From Acanthamoeba lenticulata (taxonomy: Eukaryota > Discosea > Longamoebia > Acanthamoebidae), in assembly GCA_002179805.1 (NCBI GenBank), contig NAVB01000302.1, positions 62,001-126,000 on the forward strand: 64,000 nt of DNA, given 5' to 3'. The notes under the pieces are model-generated. The model ran no database searches, was not told the DNA's origin, and saw nothing but the letters and a program-made list of their open reading frames with translations. Shown here in pieces: positions 19,181 through 31,040 of this stretch (the first letter of the stretch is position 1; each line of letters starts with the position of its first letter). The position numbers and the translations under genes were made by a program.

Positions 19181-22100
19181 TCACTTGCTGGTGTTACCAA
19201 AGAAGAACATGATGGAAGCGCGTGTGCGCCGCGTCATGAGGTCGGGATTGGACTCACTCAGGACCTTCAAGCGCTCGCTCAGCTCCGGAGCAGCGTCGGC
19301 GCCCTCGTCCTCGCCCTCTTCAGGCTCGCTGGCCTCTTCGTCCTCGCTGCTCTCGGCCGCCTTGACGCCGTGACCGTTGGCGCTGCCGCTGGCAGCGGCC
19401 GCTGGTTGGAGGGCGTCTTGAGAGGCCGGGTGTGGCACAGGACTGGCCATGAGGTGGACGCTCGGTGCGCGCGCCGGCACGGGCGGTGGCGTGCGCGTGG
19501 CGACACTCTGTGAAGACGCCGACACCTGCGACGAGCCTGCCGATGTGGTGGTGGACAACGGCGAGCTGCTGGGCGACGGCGCGCCGCCGCTCTTCTTGGC
19601 CGAGAAGGGCCACATGGTCTTGGGCGTCACGAACCGCTTGCGCTTGGACTTGCTGCTTCCGCCCTTCTTCCGCTCCCCGCTCGCGCCGCTCTTGTCCTGG
19701 AGCGCCGCGCCCTGGTGAGCGATGAACTCGAACAGGTTGACCTCCTCGCCGGACGCGGACTTGGCTTCTTGGACGGCGGCGACCTCGCCACTCGAGCTCG
19801 TCTCGTAAAACTTCTTGATGTCCTCTTCGTCCTCATCGGCCACGTCTTCTTCATCCTCTTCGGCCTTGCTAGGCGCGCCCTGCCCGCCGCTGACGTGGTC
19901 GCCGCGGGCGTTGGTGTCGTCGTCGTCATCTTTATCGTCATCGTCGTCGTCGTCGTCATTGTCGCTGGCGAGCAGCTCCTCGAGGGAGAGCACGTGAGAC
20001 TTTTTCTGGATCCACTCGTCCTCCATGAGGATGCTGTCGGCCCGAATGGCCCGCGTGCGGTTCTGCACCTCCTCGCGCTGTTCCCGTTCCTCGCGCTCGC
20101 GCCGTTCGCGCTCTTCGCGCTCGCGCCGCTCGGACTCGAACTTGACCTTCTCCGACTCGAGCAGCTTGCCCACGCCCTGGCTCATGGTCTTGAAGAAGGC
20201 CATCGAGCCGCGCTTCTCGGCGTCGCCCTGCTCGTCGCCGAGCGCGGCCACGCGTGACGGCGGCTTGCCGTCGTCTTCGTTCTTTTTCCCTGTCGCGGAG
20301 GCCGCCACTTTCGCTCTTTCCTCTTCGAGCAGACGGTCGCGGGCGGCGAGCTCTTCGCGCAGGTGCTTGAGTTCGATCTCGCGCTCGAGCTCGGCCGCCT
20401 TGAGCCGCTCGATCTCGGCCAGCATGGTCTTCTTCTCCTCGAACTCGCTCTCCATGAAGGCCTTGAGCCCGTCGATCAGCTTGCGCTGCTTGGTCACGCG
20501 CCGCTGCAGGCGCTCCACCTCGCGCAGCTCCTCGCCGCGCTTGGCCTCGGCCTCACGCTCCCGCTCAGCGGCCTCGCGCTCGCGCGTGCGCTTGTCGATG
20601 CCGCGCCTCAGCTTGGTCATCCACACCTCCTTGTCCGCCGCGTTTCGCGCGTGGAACACGAACGTCTTGCGCGCCCGCGCGGGCCCGTCGCCCTCATGCG
20701 GCTGCTCGCCCTCGATCTGGAACCCGTGCAAGCGGCCTGCCGGTGCCCGCCCGCACCCAAAGCCGGGGGTCAGCAGACGCATGGTAATGAGCATGTGCGG
20801 CGAGGAAGGATGAGGAAGAGGAGAGCACTCTTGTCCTTCTGGTCGTCGATGGGCTTGAGGGTGGCCGAGGCGAGCGAGATGGCCGTCACGAACTGGAGGA
20901 AGTTTCTGTAGCCCAAGAACGACGCCTTCTGTCTCCCGCCCAAAACAAAAAGCCCCGGCGCGATGTCGATGTCGACGTCGACGTTGAGAGACCATGGGTG
21001 ATGTCGACGTCGACACAAAGGATGGCGTGATGCACCTTGGACTTGGCGATGACGAGGAGGTCGGAGAAGAGGTAGCACTGGCGGACGGTCACGCGCGCGC
21101 CGGACTGGACCACCTGCGCCAGCGGCCCTTCGTGCTTGTACCGTCGCCCAGCCTCAGCCAGTCGGATCTGACGATGATGTGATGTCGCACCGCGGTGCTG
21201 TCAGTTCGCCCCGCTGCGAAAAGTACTGTCGACAGACACGACTCCAGCGCGCACCTTGCAGTTGGCCATGGAGGTCTCGATCATCATCATCGTGTGGATG
21301 TTCTCGGCCTCCTTCCGCGAGATGTTGATGTAGGTCACCTGCGCACCCACGCCCGCCCGCGTCCTGTTCAGTTCCCCCAACGAGGAACGTGCCACATGGC
21401 GGAAAGGGAAGGCCACACCATCTTCTCGAGCGTCTCCAGGCAATCAACCTGCAGCTTGTAGTCTCGGTGGTCCGTTGGCGTATTTTGCAGCAAATTCTGT
21501 TTTTTTGTTTTTGTTTTTTTTGTTATTTTGTTATTTTGTTATTTTTTATTTTTTTGTTTCCGACATTGTACAGCTGCGAATGAGACTCAGCGTACCTTGA
21601 AAAGGAGCGGATACTTGCAAATGCGTTGGATGGGCTTGATCAAAAAGTCCCTCAGCGACAGATTGTTCACCTCCGGCTTTTGGCTTTGCGTCTGCGCAGA
21701 ACACGTTTGTACGGCCGTCAACAACACGATCAGGTGCCGCACAAAAACTCGGGCTGTAAAGAACGAAAACGGCAAAAGAATGAATAGGAGAGAGGAGAAG
21801 TCGCGCACGCGAAGAAAGTCGGCAAAGGCTGGGATCTGTTTGGCTCGCTGGATGGCGTCCATCGACTTTTTGTAGTTGCTGCAGTAGTGCTTGTACACCA
21901 CAAAGTTCTTCGCCTGCGATTGGGCGATCATGCGTGGGAAGCGTGTCAAAGCTGCACGTGTATAATCGGAAGGAAGAGCAATGACGGACCATCTCCTTGA
22001 AGATGTCACCCACATGGTAGGAGATGGACCGCCCCTTGGACGACGAGCTCTCCATCACGACCTCCCCCGTCGCGCGCCTGTAGCCATCCAAGAGCAGCAG

Positions 22101-23139
22101 CAGCCAGCAGCAGCAGCAAAGGGTTTCAGCATCATCACCAGACAAAGAGACCAGCTTACAAGAGCAGGGAGCGCACCCCGTGGAGCGGGCCGGCGACATT
22201 TTCTCCACGCCCAGCCGCTTCATCAGCTGTTGTCACACACCGGCAGCGAAAAAAAGTAAATAAAAACAAAAATGAGACGAGGCTTGGGGAAGGAGGGAGA
22301 GGCCGGGGAGAAAAAGGACCTTTTGAAGGAGATCGCTGTGGACGCCGAGGATGATCTCCACGTTGAGAAAGATTTGTGGGATCTCATGTGAGGGCAGCAG
22401 CTCGCCGTCGCGGATCGGCGTTAGATAATACTGTGAACGATCATCGAAGAAGAAAAAGAAGAAGAAGAAGGATCAGAGTCGACGAGGAAGTGACTAGGAA
22501 GGAGGAGACACACAACAACACACACACGCAACCTTGACGAGGGTCTTGAGATCTTCGACGTAGAGGTACTCTGTGTTGAGGATCTCCTGGATGATCTGGA
22601 AGCGCTTGAATTGGGCCGCGATTTGGGTGTCCATGGACGTCGTCTTGCGGTCGATCCCGATCATCGAGCTGCCCGCCACGCGCCGCTCCCTGACGGGCGG
22701 TACATCACCCCACCGAGTTTTGGAGGCCGTTAGCGTTCTCTGGCCAGCGCAAGGAGGAGGCAAGTAGGCACGGACTCGGCGTCGCCCGCAGCAGCTGATA
22801 TCTCGGACGAGGAAGACGCCAACGAGTCCTGGGATCAGCCAAAAGAGAGAAAGAGAGAAAGAGAGAGGCAGGTTGGCAGGCGGTGCCGGTTGTGTGAAAT
22901 GGCGAAACCCAGGGGCAGGAGCGTACCGCAGCTATGATGGGCGAAGAGCCGCCAGCTGGCAGAGTGTTAAACGCTTGCAGTTGCTGCAGCTTGCGGGAAC
23001 CGCCTACCACCGCTCGAGGGTCCGTCTGCACAAAACCAGACGAGTCGCGAGATGAGGGGGATGGTCGCTCATTTTTAGCAATGTGGCAAGCATGTACAGG
23101 ACGCGTTGAGGGAACAGCGCCTTTCTTCCCAGTAAACAT
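19181..23139 (-). CDS. DH-PH domain Rho guanine-nucleotide exchange factor
   Basis: A multi-exon gene with its first ATG at 23139. After a Ser-rich N-terminus, the DH domain starts near 22650 with conserved region 1 (I-I-Q-E-I-L-N-T-E-Y-L-Y-V-E-D-L), continues with NFVVYKHYCSNYKKSMDAI near 21850, and reaches conserved region 3, S-L-R-D-F-L-I-K-P-I-Q-R-I-C-K-Y-P-L-L, near 21640. A PH domain follows (21150-20600), including LFSDLLVIAKSK and the closing helix DKEVWMTKLRRGID. The large last exon ends at the stop at 19181-19183. It encodes a charged coiled coil (20600-20000), an Asp run (about 19925-19970) and a Ser/Pro/Ala-rich tail. It should activate Rho/Rac GTPases at membranes or the actin cortex. 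An intron holds a T-rich tract at 21498-21558. Confidence 0.88.
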
Positions 23140-23316
23140 GGCGTTAAGATTGCCCTGTGGCTTCAATCAACACAACCAACAAGGCGGTAGGCCGTTGGCT
23201 GGCCAATTAATTCTGCAACAAAAAGCGAAAGAAAGAAAAACGCAAGGAAAAAGAAAGAGAAGAGAGACAGGAAGGAGAAGATCCTCTCTTCTCCATTTGA
23301 ACAAATGTACAAAAAT

Positions 23317-23841
23317 TCAAGCATCCATAACTTCAATGCCCTTGGTACGCTTGAGTGCTCGGTTCAATCGCCTGATAAGCTCCGCGCGGCTGCCTCCGGT
23401 GGGCTTGCCAAGCTCTTGCAGTTCAGCTCGTAGCTCAGCCATGCTCATCCGCTCCGTGTCGCGGGTGACCTTGACCTTTTCGTGAATCTCGTGTAGAGAG
23501 AACGTCGTCATCATATCTTCGTCGTCGTCCCACTCGAGAACTTCCTCCACAATCATCTCGTTGGTCCTCACTTTCGACCGCGCGACGGGACTAACTGGCA
23601 CGCGTGCTGCCGTGAGGGAGGAACTTCTGCTGACGATGCTAGCCAGATTGATCTCAGGTGCTTCGTCCTTCTCGAACGTGAGTATTTCGGTCGGCTGCGA
23701 AGAAACGAATCCTACCCTCTTCTTGGCTTTCTTCTTCACCACCTCCTTCGAGTCCGCTGGCCGGTTGTCGTCGTATGGCTCTGCATTTTCTTTGTTTTGA
23801 CTCTTGAGGGCGGTACGTCGCGCTACTCGTCGGGAGGACAT
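23317..23841 (-). CDS. SAP-domain protein
   Basis: Single exon from ATG 23841, 174 residues. The N-terminus is basic (R-R-V-A-R-R-T-A-L-K), with a KKKAKKR nuclear-localisation-like cluster near residue 38. The C-terminus carries a SAP motif, M-S-M-A-E-L-R-A-E-L-Q-E-L-G-K-P-T-G-G-S-R-A-E-L-I-R-R-L, the helix-extended-helix fold that binds A/T-rich DNA. In-frame sequence upstream of 23841 has no ATG. A chromatin or DNA-repair role is inferred only from the SAP domain and the nuclear signal; I do not recognise the rest. Confidence 0.75.
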   Translation of the reverse strand: MSSRRVARRTALKSQNKENAEPYDDNRPADSKEVVKKKAKKRVGFVSSQPTEILTFEKDEAPEINLASIVSRSSSLTAARVPVSPVARSKVRTNEMIVEEVLEWDDDEDMMTTFSLHEIHEKVKVTRDTERMSMAELRAELQELGKPTGGSRAELIRRLNRALKRTKGIEVMDA

Positions 23842-24226
23842 CTTGGTTTTACTGCTGTAGAGATTGAAGCAAACGCCCTCCGGGTTGTGGTGGTCGAAAC
23901 GCGAACGTTGTGCCGGCGTGACCGTTGCTGCTGCTTCCCGCCTTTTATTTCGGCTGCTATTTTTTTCGTGCTTTGAGGAATAATTTACAGAGCGTCTTAT
24001 TTCGTGCAAGAACTTTGGCACTAAGCACGAGTTGCTTCACTCGCGGTCTTGGCCGAGAACCTCCGGTACTTGGCACTTGACAAGGTGCACGACCAGCAAG
24101 TAAATACACATTTTCCCTTCCTTTTCTTGCTTTTCTTCAACTTCCAGATGAATTGTTTTCCCGCCGTTTCTCGTTTGGGTTATTCCGTTATTCAGCTGTT
24201 GCTGCGTGCACCAGAGAGTGCACCCG
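23842..24226. promoter_or_regulatory. Divergent intergenic region
   Basis: 385 bp between the start codons of the SAP gene (-) and the ePHD-SET gene (+), probably promoters of both. No specific element recognised. Confidence 0.4.
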
Positions 24227-26195
24227 ATGGAGATCGAGTACCGCAGCTCCTTGATGGGCTGGCACAAGAATCACAGCATTGCCGACGCCGATGAAGGTGG
24301 AGATGACGATGTGATCTTTGTAGGAATGTCGCGAGGTTCACCTGGATCGAGCTGTGAGGAAGAGCCGTCACCTGTTGCCACCGAGGTCCGCACCAGCGAG
24401 CTCGAACAAGGTGCTCCGTTCATCTTTGACTTACCTGTCGTGGACGCGATCGTCAATCTTATTTTTATGTTTTACGATTTTCTCTTACGGTGCGTTGGAA
24501 TCTTGCTTACACATGTCGCGTTTTCCTGCCTGCAGGCCCGGTGAAACGCAAACGAGGCCGACCACGCAAGGCGCAGCAGGTGTCGTCGCGTGACTTGGCT
24601 CCTCCAACAACCACAACAAAACCGCCCAAGACGTTCCAGTCACCACCAGCCTCGCCTACCCAGTGCGCCTTGTGCCTCGGAGATGACTCCTTTGCCGGCT
24701 CTCTCGTGCCGATCTTCGGCGTGCGTCTGGGCCGCCACTCGGCCACGCGCAAGTCAGCCCGAGTCCTCTATGTCCACACTGACTGCCTCTTCTACTCCTC
24801 GCGCAAGCAACCCGACGAAACCGACACCGAACTGGTCCAGCGCGTCCTCCAATACTCTCTCGTACGAGGCCCTCCCCTCGCCCAAGCATGCTAGCGTGCT
24901 CAGTTCAAGCTCATGCCGTCATCATTCTTTTTAATCGTCGTTGTGCTTCTTCAGGCGTGCAAGCACTGCAGGCAGAAACGAGCGTCAGTCGGGTGCCGGC
25001 TGGAGCGGTGCACCTACATCTGCCACTACCCGTGCGCCATCGAGTCGGGCGGGGAGTACACCGAGCACGGCGGCTTCTACTGCCCGACTCACGTCACCGA
25101 CGCCCGAGCTGGTACGACGACGTTCCCGCTTGGCCTTGCCTTTGCCCTCTTGGCCCTCTGGCTGAACGTGAGCCTACTCGTCATAAAAAAATCAACCAAA
25201 ACACAGAGATGCTGGAGCTGTGCAGGTGGCCGACGGAGCTGCCGGTGCGCTTCACGCCAACCAACGTGTGGGACGACATTGCACTGGAGGACCGGGACTT
25301 TCTCGCGCAGCATAACCGGCATTGGGAGCACTACACGCCGACGTTCCTCAACCAGAACCTCAACAGCAAGGTCTACGTGCAGGAGATTACCTTTGGCCAC
25401 TGGGCATACTGCACCAACCTCGAGCGGCACGGCATCCGCAAGCAGTTTGAGGTGCGCGCGGCAGAGGACATCGAGAGCGAGGACATGATCGGGGAGTACG
25501 TCGGGCGGATTCGGTACCAGAAGGACGTGTCGGCCGGATCGCACTACGTCGCCAACTTTTGGTACCCGCCGGGCGTGGGTGAGCTCCTCGGGGACAAGCA
25601 GCTCTGCATCGACGCCGAGCACGAGGGCAACGAGATGCGATTCGTCAACTCGGTGGCGCCCACGACGGCCTTTTACATCAAGCAGAACGCGACGATGGCC
25701 ACCGTCTGGTGCCGCGGCCAGCTGCGCGTGGTCCTCACCTCGACCAAGCGCATCCTCAAGGGCCAGCCCATCATCGTCAACTACAACGAGTTCAGCTCGT
25801 CCTTCTTTGAGGAGAACCTGCCCTTCTTGCCCAAGTTCTCCATCCGCATCCCGCCCATTCCGCCACACGTGCTCGCCTCTGGCAAGAAGTCCGACGCCCT
25901 CCGCTTCCTCTCCTCCTCATCTTCTTCCTCGTCTTCTTCTTCTTCTTCTTCTTCTTCATCGTCTTCATCCATCACCGTCAGCACGACGAGCTCGAGTTCA
26001 AGTACAAGCACCATTGCCCCGGAGCTCGTAGCGCTGATCAAAAAGGAAAAGGAGGATAACGGGGACGACAGTGACGCCACGGACAGGGCGGCAGGCCGAA
26101 AAGCGCGCCGCCAAAAGCGACCGCGCGTGGGACACAAGCGCGAGCAGCAGCAACGTCAACCGCCAGCCCACGTCGACGTCATCATCCTCGACTGA
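24227..26195 (+). CDS. AT-hook, extended-PHD and SET-domain protein (histone methyltransferase-like)
   Basis: Exon 1 starts at ATG 24227. Exon 2 opens with an AT-hook (K-R-K-R-G-R-P-R-K). An extended PHD module follows: C-x2-C at QCALC, a distal H-x2-C (HTDC), then after an intron C-x2-C (CKHC), a Cys pair, H-Y-P-C and FYCPTH. A SET domain begins near 25365 (EITFGHWAYCTNLERHGIRKQFEVRAAEDI), with MIGEYVGR. The catalytic-site motif reads N-E-M-R-F-V-N-S where most SET enzymes have R-F-[IV]-N-H, and the second block reads VNYNE. The C-terminus is a poly-Ser tract (25910-25970) and a basic tail. ePHD plus SET is typical of trithorax/MLL-type and related chromatin regulators. Residue changes at the active site leave catalysis uncertain. 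Confidence 0.83.
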
Positions 26196-26389
26196 CCTGC
26201 CCTTCAGATCCCCTTTCTGCTGGTCGTTGGTCTCGTTTTTTTGACCCCCCTTTTTGTACAGCAACATCCCCAACCACCCAACGTGTATGTACGACTCCAG
26301 TTTCCTCTACTTTTGCGTTCCTTCTTTTTCTTCATGCGAGTTCTTCTCGTCTTTGTCCTCTTGGCCGCCAAAACGATGAACCTCGTCGC

Positions 26390-26610
26390 TTGCTGTATCG
26401 TCCTCAGCTGAAGGAGCAAGGGGCGCCACACGGCCACATCTTCGCTGGCCACGAACGTCAGGGCCCGGCAGGACAGGCTCACAGCCACCACCGCAGCATC
26501 GTGCACACCGCACAAAGCAGCTCCGCTGGCAGCGTGTCCAGGTTCGCCTGCATGCAGGCAAAACGCACGCGCGCCGCTCCCACTCGCCCTTGAGTGCTCC
26601 AGCACAGGCT
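26390..26610 (-). pseudogene. Possible F-box remnant with a frameshift
   Basis: On the minus strand a frame reads LDTLPAELLCAVCTML, which looks like the first half of an F-box. The second half (VSLSCRALTFVASEDVAVWRPL) follows directly but in another reading frame, with no credible intron between. No other domain is attached. It may be a decayed F-box gene or a chance match. Confidence 0.25.
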
Positions 26611-26740
26611 CTTCGCCTTCATCCTGGACTTCGTCATGCAGGCGCTTCCCCACCAGGCGGCAAAAAGCCACGAAGTCGGGGACAAGAAAAGGCCAAGAAT
26701 AAGCATAAATTACAGTATTTCTTTCGTTTTCAGTGTTGAT

Positions 26741-26974
26741 TTACAAGCAGTACATAAGGAGGAGCTGCAGCGGAGAGTCGATGCGGCAAGACGAAGGGTG
26801 GCGCTGTTCAAAACTGTGGGTCATGGTTGTGGCATTTGTGCACAGGTTCGACCCGGCGCCCTTGATGGGTTCCACCTTGAAGGGTTGGTGCTCGTGCATA
26901 AGACTTCGGGGGTGGCCGGAGTGAGGCACTGGCGTGGCGCTGGCGGTGAAAGTGGCAGGCTTCGTGTCGGCCAT
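26741..26974 (-). CDS. Small hypothetical protein
   Basis: A 77-residue frame from ATG 26974 with hydrophilic, Pro/His/Thr-rich composition (MADTKPATFTASATPVPHS...). It has no recognised domain, signal peptide or splice structure. It lies in the otherwise gene-poor interval 26196-27409 between the SET gene and the M13 peptidase, and may be a chance frame in untranslated sequence. Confidence 0.25.
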   Translation of the reverse strand: MADTKPATFTASATPVPHSGHPRSLMHEHQPFKVEPIKGAGSNLCTNATTMTHSFEQRHPSSCRIDSPLQLLLMYCL

Positions 26975-27409
26975 CTTCTGGGACGTGTGAGACAGCGTTT
27001 TCGGTTCTTTTGTGTGAGTGCGGGCCTGGGCGAGGGGTCGCGTCGGACTCGAGCGAGGTACGAAGAAGAAGGCGGTGGGTCTTGTGTGTCGAGGGTAAGT
27101 TGAGGAGTGGAGGCTGCGCGCAGCTCGGTACTTATTGACAAAGTTCAAGCTGTGTGCTAGGTGGCGGGACCTTCGTGGCCGAGAGGCCCGAGTGGCGCGT
27201 CACGCTGTGATATGGGATCGTCGTATGGGAACGTTCTACCAGACGATCGCCTTGACGACTTGCTTCCGCATAATTCTTTTTATTCCCGGGACGCGGGGTT
27301 TTCAGCTTCCGCCAATAGGAATATTCAATATCCTGATAAATTCTGCCGAACAGAAACGCGGAGGCACACGCCGCAAGGATGACGCGTGCCGTGCGTGCTG
27401 ATGAGCTCA

Positions 27410-30400
27410 TCACCAGATGTTGCAGCGCTTGGTGGGATTCATCGGCGAGCCGGCGGGACACTTGAAGGCAGCGGCAAAGTCGGGGAGCTGGGAGAGCGGC
27501 CCGTTGACGCGGAAGCGCGCCGGCGAGTGCGGGTTCGAGTTGACCTGTCGCCTCAACGCCTGCGGCGTGTCAACCTGGTCATCACGCACGCGCCATAGAG
27601 CGTGTGTTACCTCATTGAAGTGGAGAGGGAGGTTGCAGGGGTTGTGGTGATGGCACTGGTGCTTACCTCACACCAGTGAAGACCGTGCGCGATGAAGAAC
27701 ATCTGGTTGACGGTCGCATTAGGCAGGATCGGGGGCACCGGCCCGGGCAGGCTGCTCACGTAGGTCCTGAAGGCGGTAAAGGCCTCGTGCACGCCGCCGA
27801 TGTCGGCCACGTTCTCGCCCAGCGTGAGGTTTCCGTTTACGTACAAGCCGGGTAGCACCTGCGTTGAGCAAAACATAAGCAGAAATTTATACAGATAAAT
27901 ATTAAAAAGTAAATATGAAACGATACGGCATATTGATTATCAATATTGCAATAAAACTATTATGTAAATGAAGAAAAAAAATAAAAAAAATGCAGGGAAC
28001 AGGGCCAACCTCAAAGGTGGAGTAGAGGTCCGCCACGCAGCGGGTTCGCTGCGCAAAACGCTCCCTGACGGGGGCTGGCCACCACTTGTGCAGCTTTCCG
28101 GTGCCGTCGTACTGCCCCCACCTCAGGTCAGCCCGCCGGCCAGAGAACAAAAGGAACAAGCGTAGCAGCAACGTACGTTGGCACCCTGGTCATCAAAGCC
28201 ATGGCTCAGCTCGTGTCCCATCACACTGCCAATGCCGGCAAAGTTGATCGTGGCCGGGTAGGTGGCGTTGAAGAACCAGGGAGACTGTTGTCGTAGTGGG
28301 GAGGCACAGTGGTGTGAATTCACGAGAGCGTAAGAGCGCCACCACAAGAAACAAACGAGTTTAGGGGATTACGAGAACACAAACCTGGAGGATGCCGGCA
28401 GGGAACACCATCTCGTTGAGAGTCGGATCGTAGTAGGCATTGACGGTGGGTGGGGTCATTTGCCAACGGCCCTTGTTCACAGGCAAGCGCAACTGCGCAA
28501 ACTGTGTGATGTGCGTCAAGAGTCAGTACATAGAACAGGCAGTCAGCCTCTAATGGTGAAAAAAGGAAGACGGACCTGATCAGCAACGGAGAAGGCATTG
28601 CAGGCCACCAGGTTGCTAACAAAGAAGTCCTGCGAGATCGAGAGGGACGAATAGTCCTTCCAGTGTTCGGGATAGCCTGAAGAAGCCCACATACAACAAC
28701 AACAACAACAAAGAGAGGAAAACAATGTCAGTACTGACCTGCTTAACAAAACGAGGAGGGAAGAAGCAACACACCGATGAGGTTCTGAATCATGCCAAGC
28801 TTCTGGGCAGCAAGCTTGCGCGTCGCGTCGTCCATCCAGTCAACTGACCGTACACGTGATGTAAGCATGAGCGTCTCACAAGAACTTCAGCAGGCATTAT
28901 CGAGAGTAAGGCGCACTGCGTTTGAGATTGGCAAGGAAGGCATCTTCAATGCGGTGAACGAGGTCGCTCGCCATCTGCTTCGAGATGGCCGGGAAGTGCT
29001 CCAGGACATAGTATCGGCCCAGGAGCTCGCCCAAGGACTGATCGGTCTGCTGGACGCATCGCTTCCAGAGAGGAGCGTTCTGCTTCTTGCCTGTGAACGG
29101 GACCATCATGATTGGTTTGAGCAGCGAATAGGAGGTCGGCCGACGCTTGGGTGGTTTACCTGAATAAATCTTGCCAAAGAAGTTGAAATTGGCCTCAACA
29201 AAGTCATCCGAAAGGGAGGCAGACAGCTGGTTCAGGACTGAGTACTGCACATAGACCTCCCAGGTTCCCCAATCGAGTTGGGTCAACTGGAATTTCAAAC
29301 GATTCATTACACCATCACGTAGTGCCCGTTAGAGACGTGTGAGAAAGAGCTCGTAGGAAATGCACAAGTCTGGTGTTGTACCAGGGTGGAAAGGTTCGAG
29401 AAGAAAGTCGGCGTTTCGACATCGACCACCTCATTTAAGTTAGCGACTGGAGAATAGTGTGTGTTCGTGTCAGAAAGAAGCAACAGAGAGCGAACACGTG
29501 GGCGACGGCAAGTTTCATACCATCGATAGAAATGCCGGAGGTGAAGAAGTAGGCTTTCCAGGCTGCCTGCGAGATGCCGGGCGCCAAAGCATAGAGCTCA
29601 CTCAAAGTGAGGTTGTTGTAGGTCGCGTAGGGGTCCCTGCGATGATGTAAGATGAGGACGAAGAGGAGTACGACAAAGGTCACTTGAAACTTGAAACTTG
29701 ACAACATGAGGAAAGAAGCCCGCAGGCGCGCACCTGAGAGCCGCCGGTGAGAGCGAAATGTTCGCCAGCGCTTGCTCGACGGCAAGCACCTGCTGGGCTG
29801 AGAGCTGCTCTCGCGTGAAGTTTTCAGAAATTAGAGATCGCCCTCCATCCGCGATTCGGCGCACACGTCGATACAGCGGTCAATGGGAGGGTGGGCGCTA
29901 CGTGCCTTGGCCTTGTCTGTGTCCTGGCCAGCGAGGGTGAAGAGTTGCTGCACATACTGCGAGAACTGGCCAGACAGTGTGGGGTCTGTGAACATGATGC
30001 GAGGCTGTGAGAACAAGAAAAAGAAGAAAGAAGCATGACCGCCAATGTTGGCATCAAGAATGAGTACCGTTATAGTCACTGGGCACGTCGAGGGAAAGAC
30101 CACCCTGGCCGAGCATGAAGATGTTGTTGGTCGGGTTCATGGCATCAACACCGACGCTATTTGCGCAGTGAACACAAGTGGCGGTTATGAGCAAAAGCAC
30201 TGGCCAGTGTTGGTCCTTCTGCTCACCACGAGAAGAGACATGCTACAGGAATTACATACCTGGCGGAGAAGAGAACATTGATGCCGATGGAATGCAGATA
30301 ACCAACAGCGCTCATCAAGGTGGATATGTCCTGGATCTGCTGGAAGTTCAGCAGGATGCTGAGCACAGGGTTGATGCCAAGCTGGTTGCGGCGGTCCATG

Positions 30401-30890
30401 TTCATGCACGACTTGTAGAAGGGCCCGATGATGGGCCACTCACCCGAGGGATCCTCAAGAATGCCCCTCAGGACACTGCAGCGTGCGGACCGAAGAAGGT
30501 GAGCACATGCTCATGCATTGTTGGAGAAGCGACTAGCGTGTGTACTTTAGATTGTCCTGCTGAATCTGGTCGAAGGCCATGCCGAAGCGCGAGGCATCAG
30601 GAGGCAGGGGGTAGGTGTTGACCCAGGTGCCTTTGTAGCCATAGGTCAGGAGTCGCCAGCCTCAAAGCAAAGAAGAAAGAAGGGATAGCCATACCACAAG
30701 TGTACTCGTAGAAATCAGTGCAGGGATCAACAGACGTGTTCATGATGGCCATAATCTGCTTCGCCAGCTCACTGTAATCATCTTGGCGTACGCTCGTGAG
30801 GCTTTCCTCATTACTAATGGGAATTCGCACGGCAGCACATACGACCGCAAGTGCGCCCAGCACCAGCAAGATGCTGCGCAAGCTCTTCAT
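27410..30890 (-). CDS. Secreted M13-family zinc metallopeptidase (neprilysin/PgPepO-like)
   Basis: The start is ATG 30890. A signal peptide ([20 protein letters not shown]) is followed by the M13 N-terminal mark [10 protein letters not shown]. The catalytic motif [14 protein letters not shown] lies near 28180-28225 (HExxH zinc ligands). It is preceded by [16 protein letters not shown] and followed near 27800 by G-E-N-V-A-D-I-G-G, whose Glu is the third zinc ligand. The C-terminus [18 protein letters not shown] is the family ending. There are about a dozen introns. With no transmembrane anchor after the signal peptide, the enzyme is probably secreted or lumenal and would cleave peptides on the amino side of hydrophobic residues. 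All catalytic residues are present. Confidence 0.93.
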
Positions 30891-31040
30891 TCGATGGGTG
30901 GAGAGTGGCGCTGAACGTAAAGAGAAAATGTCTTTGCCTTGGTGGTTTTCGGCGTTTCCAGTGAGAAGATCTAAGAAAGGTTCGTTGCCTGTTCGCGGCG
31001 AAACAGTCTTTGCGCGTTCCCGCAGGGCGCAGGAGTGTGC

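Noticed and set aside
20025..20911. Long Ser/Arg- and Leu-rich plus-strand frames
   Set aside because: They are antisense to the Glu/Arg/Lys coiled coil of the RhoGEF, which has a coherent DH-PH structure on the minus strand.
27132..27410. Minus-strand 92-residue frame whose ATG overlaps the M13 peptidase stop codon
   Set aside because: Stop/start overlap suggests translational coupling, which is not expected in this eukaryote; no motif, and it probably lies in 3' untranslated sequence.
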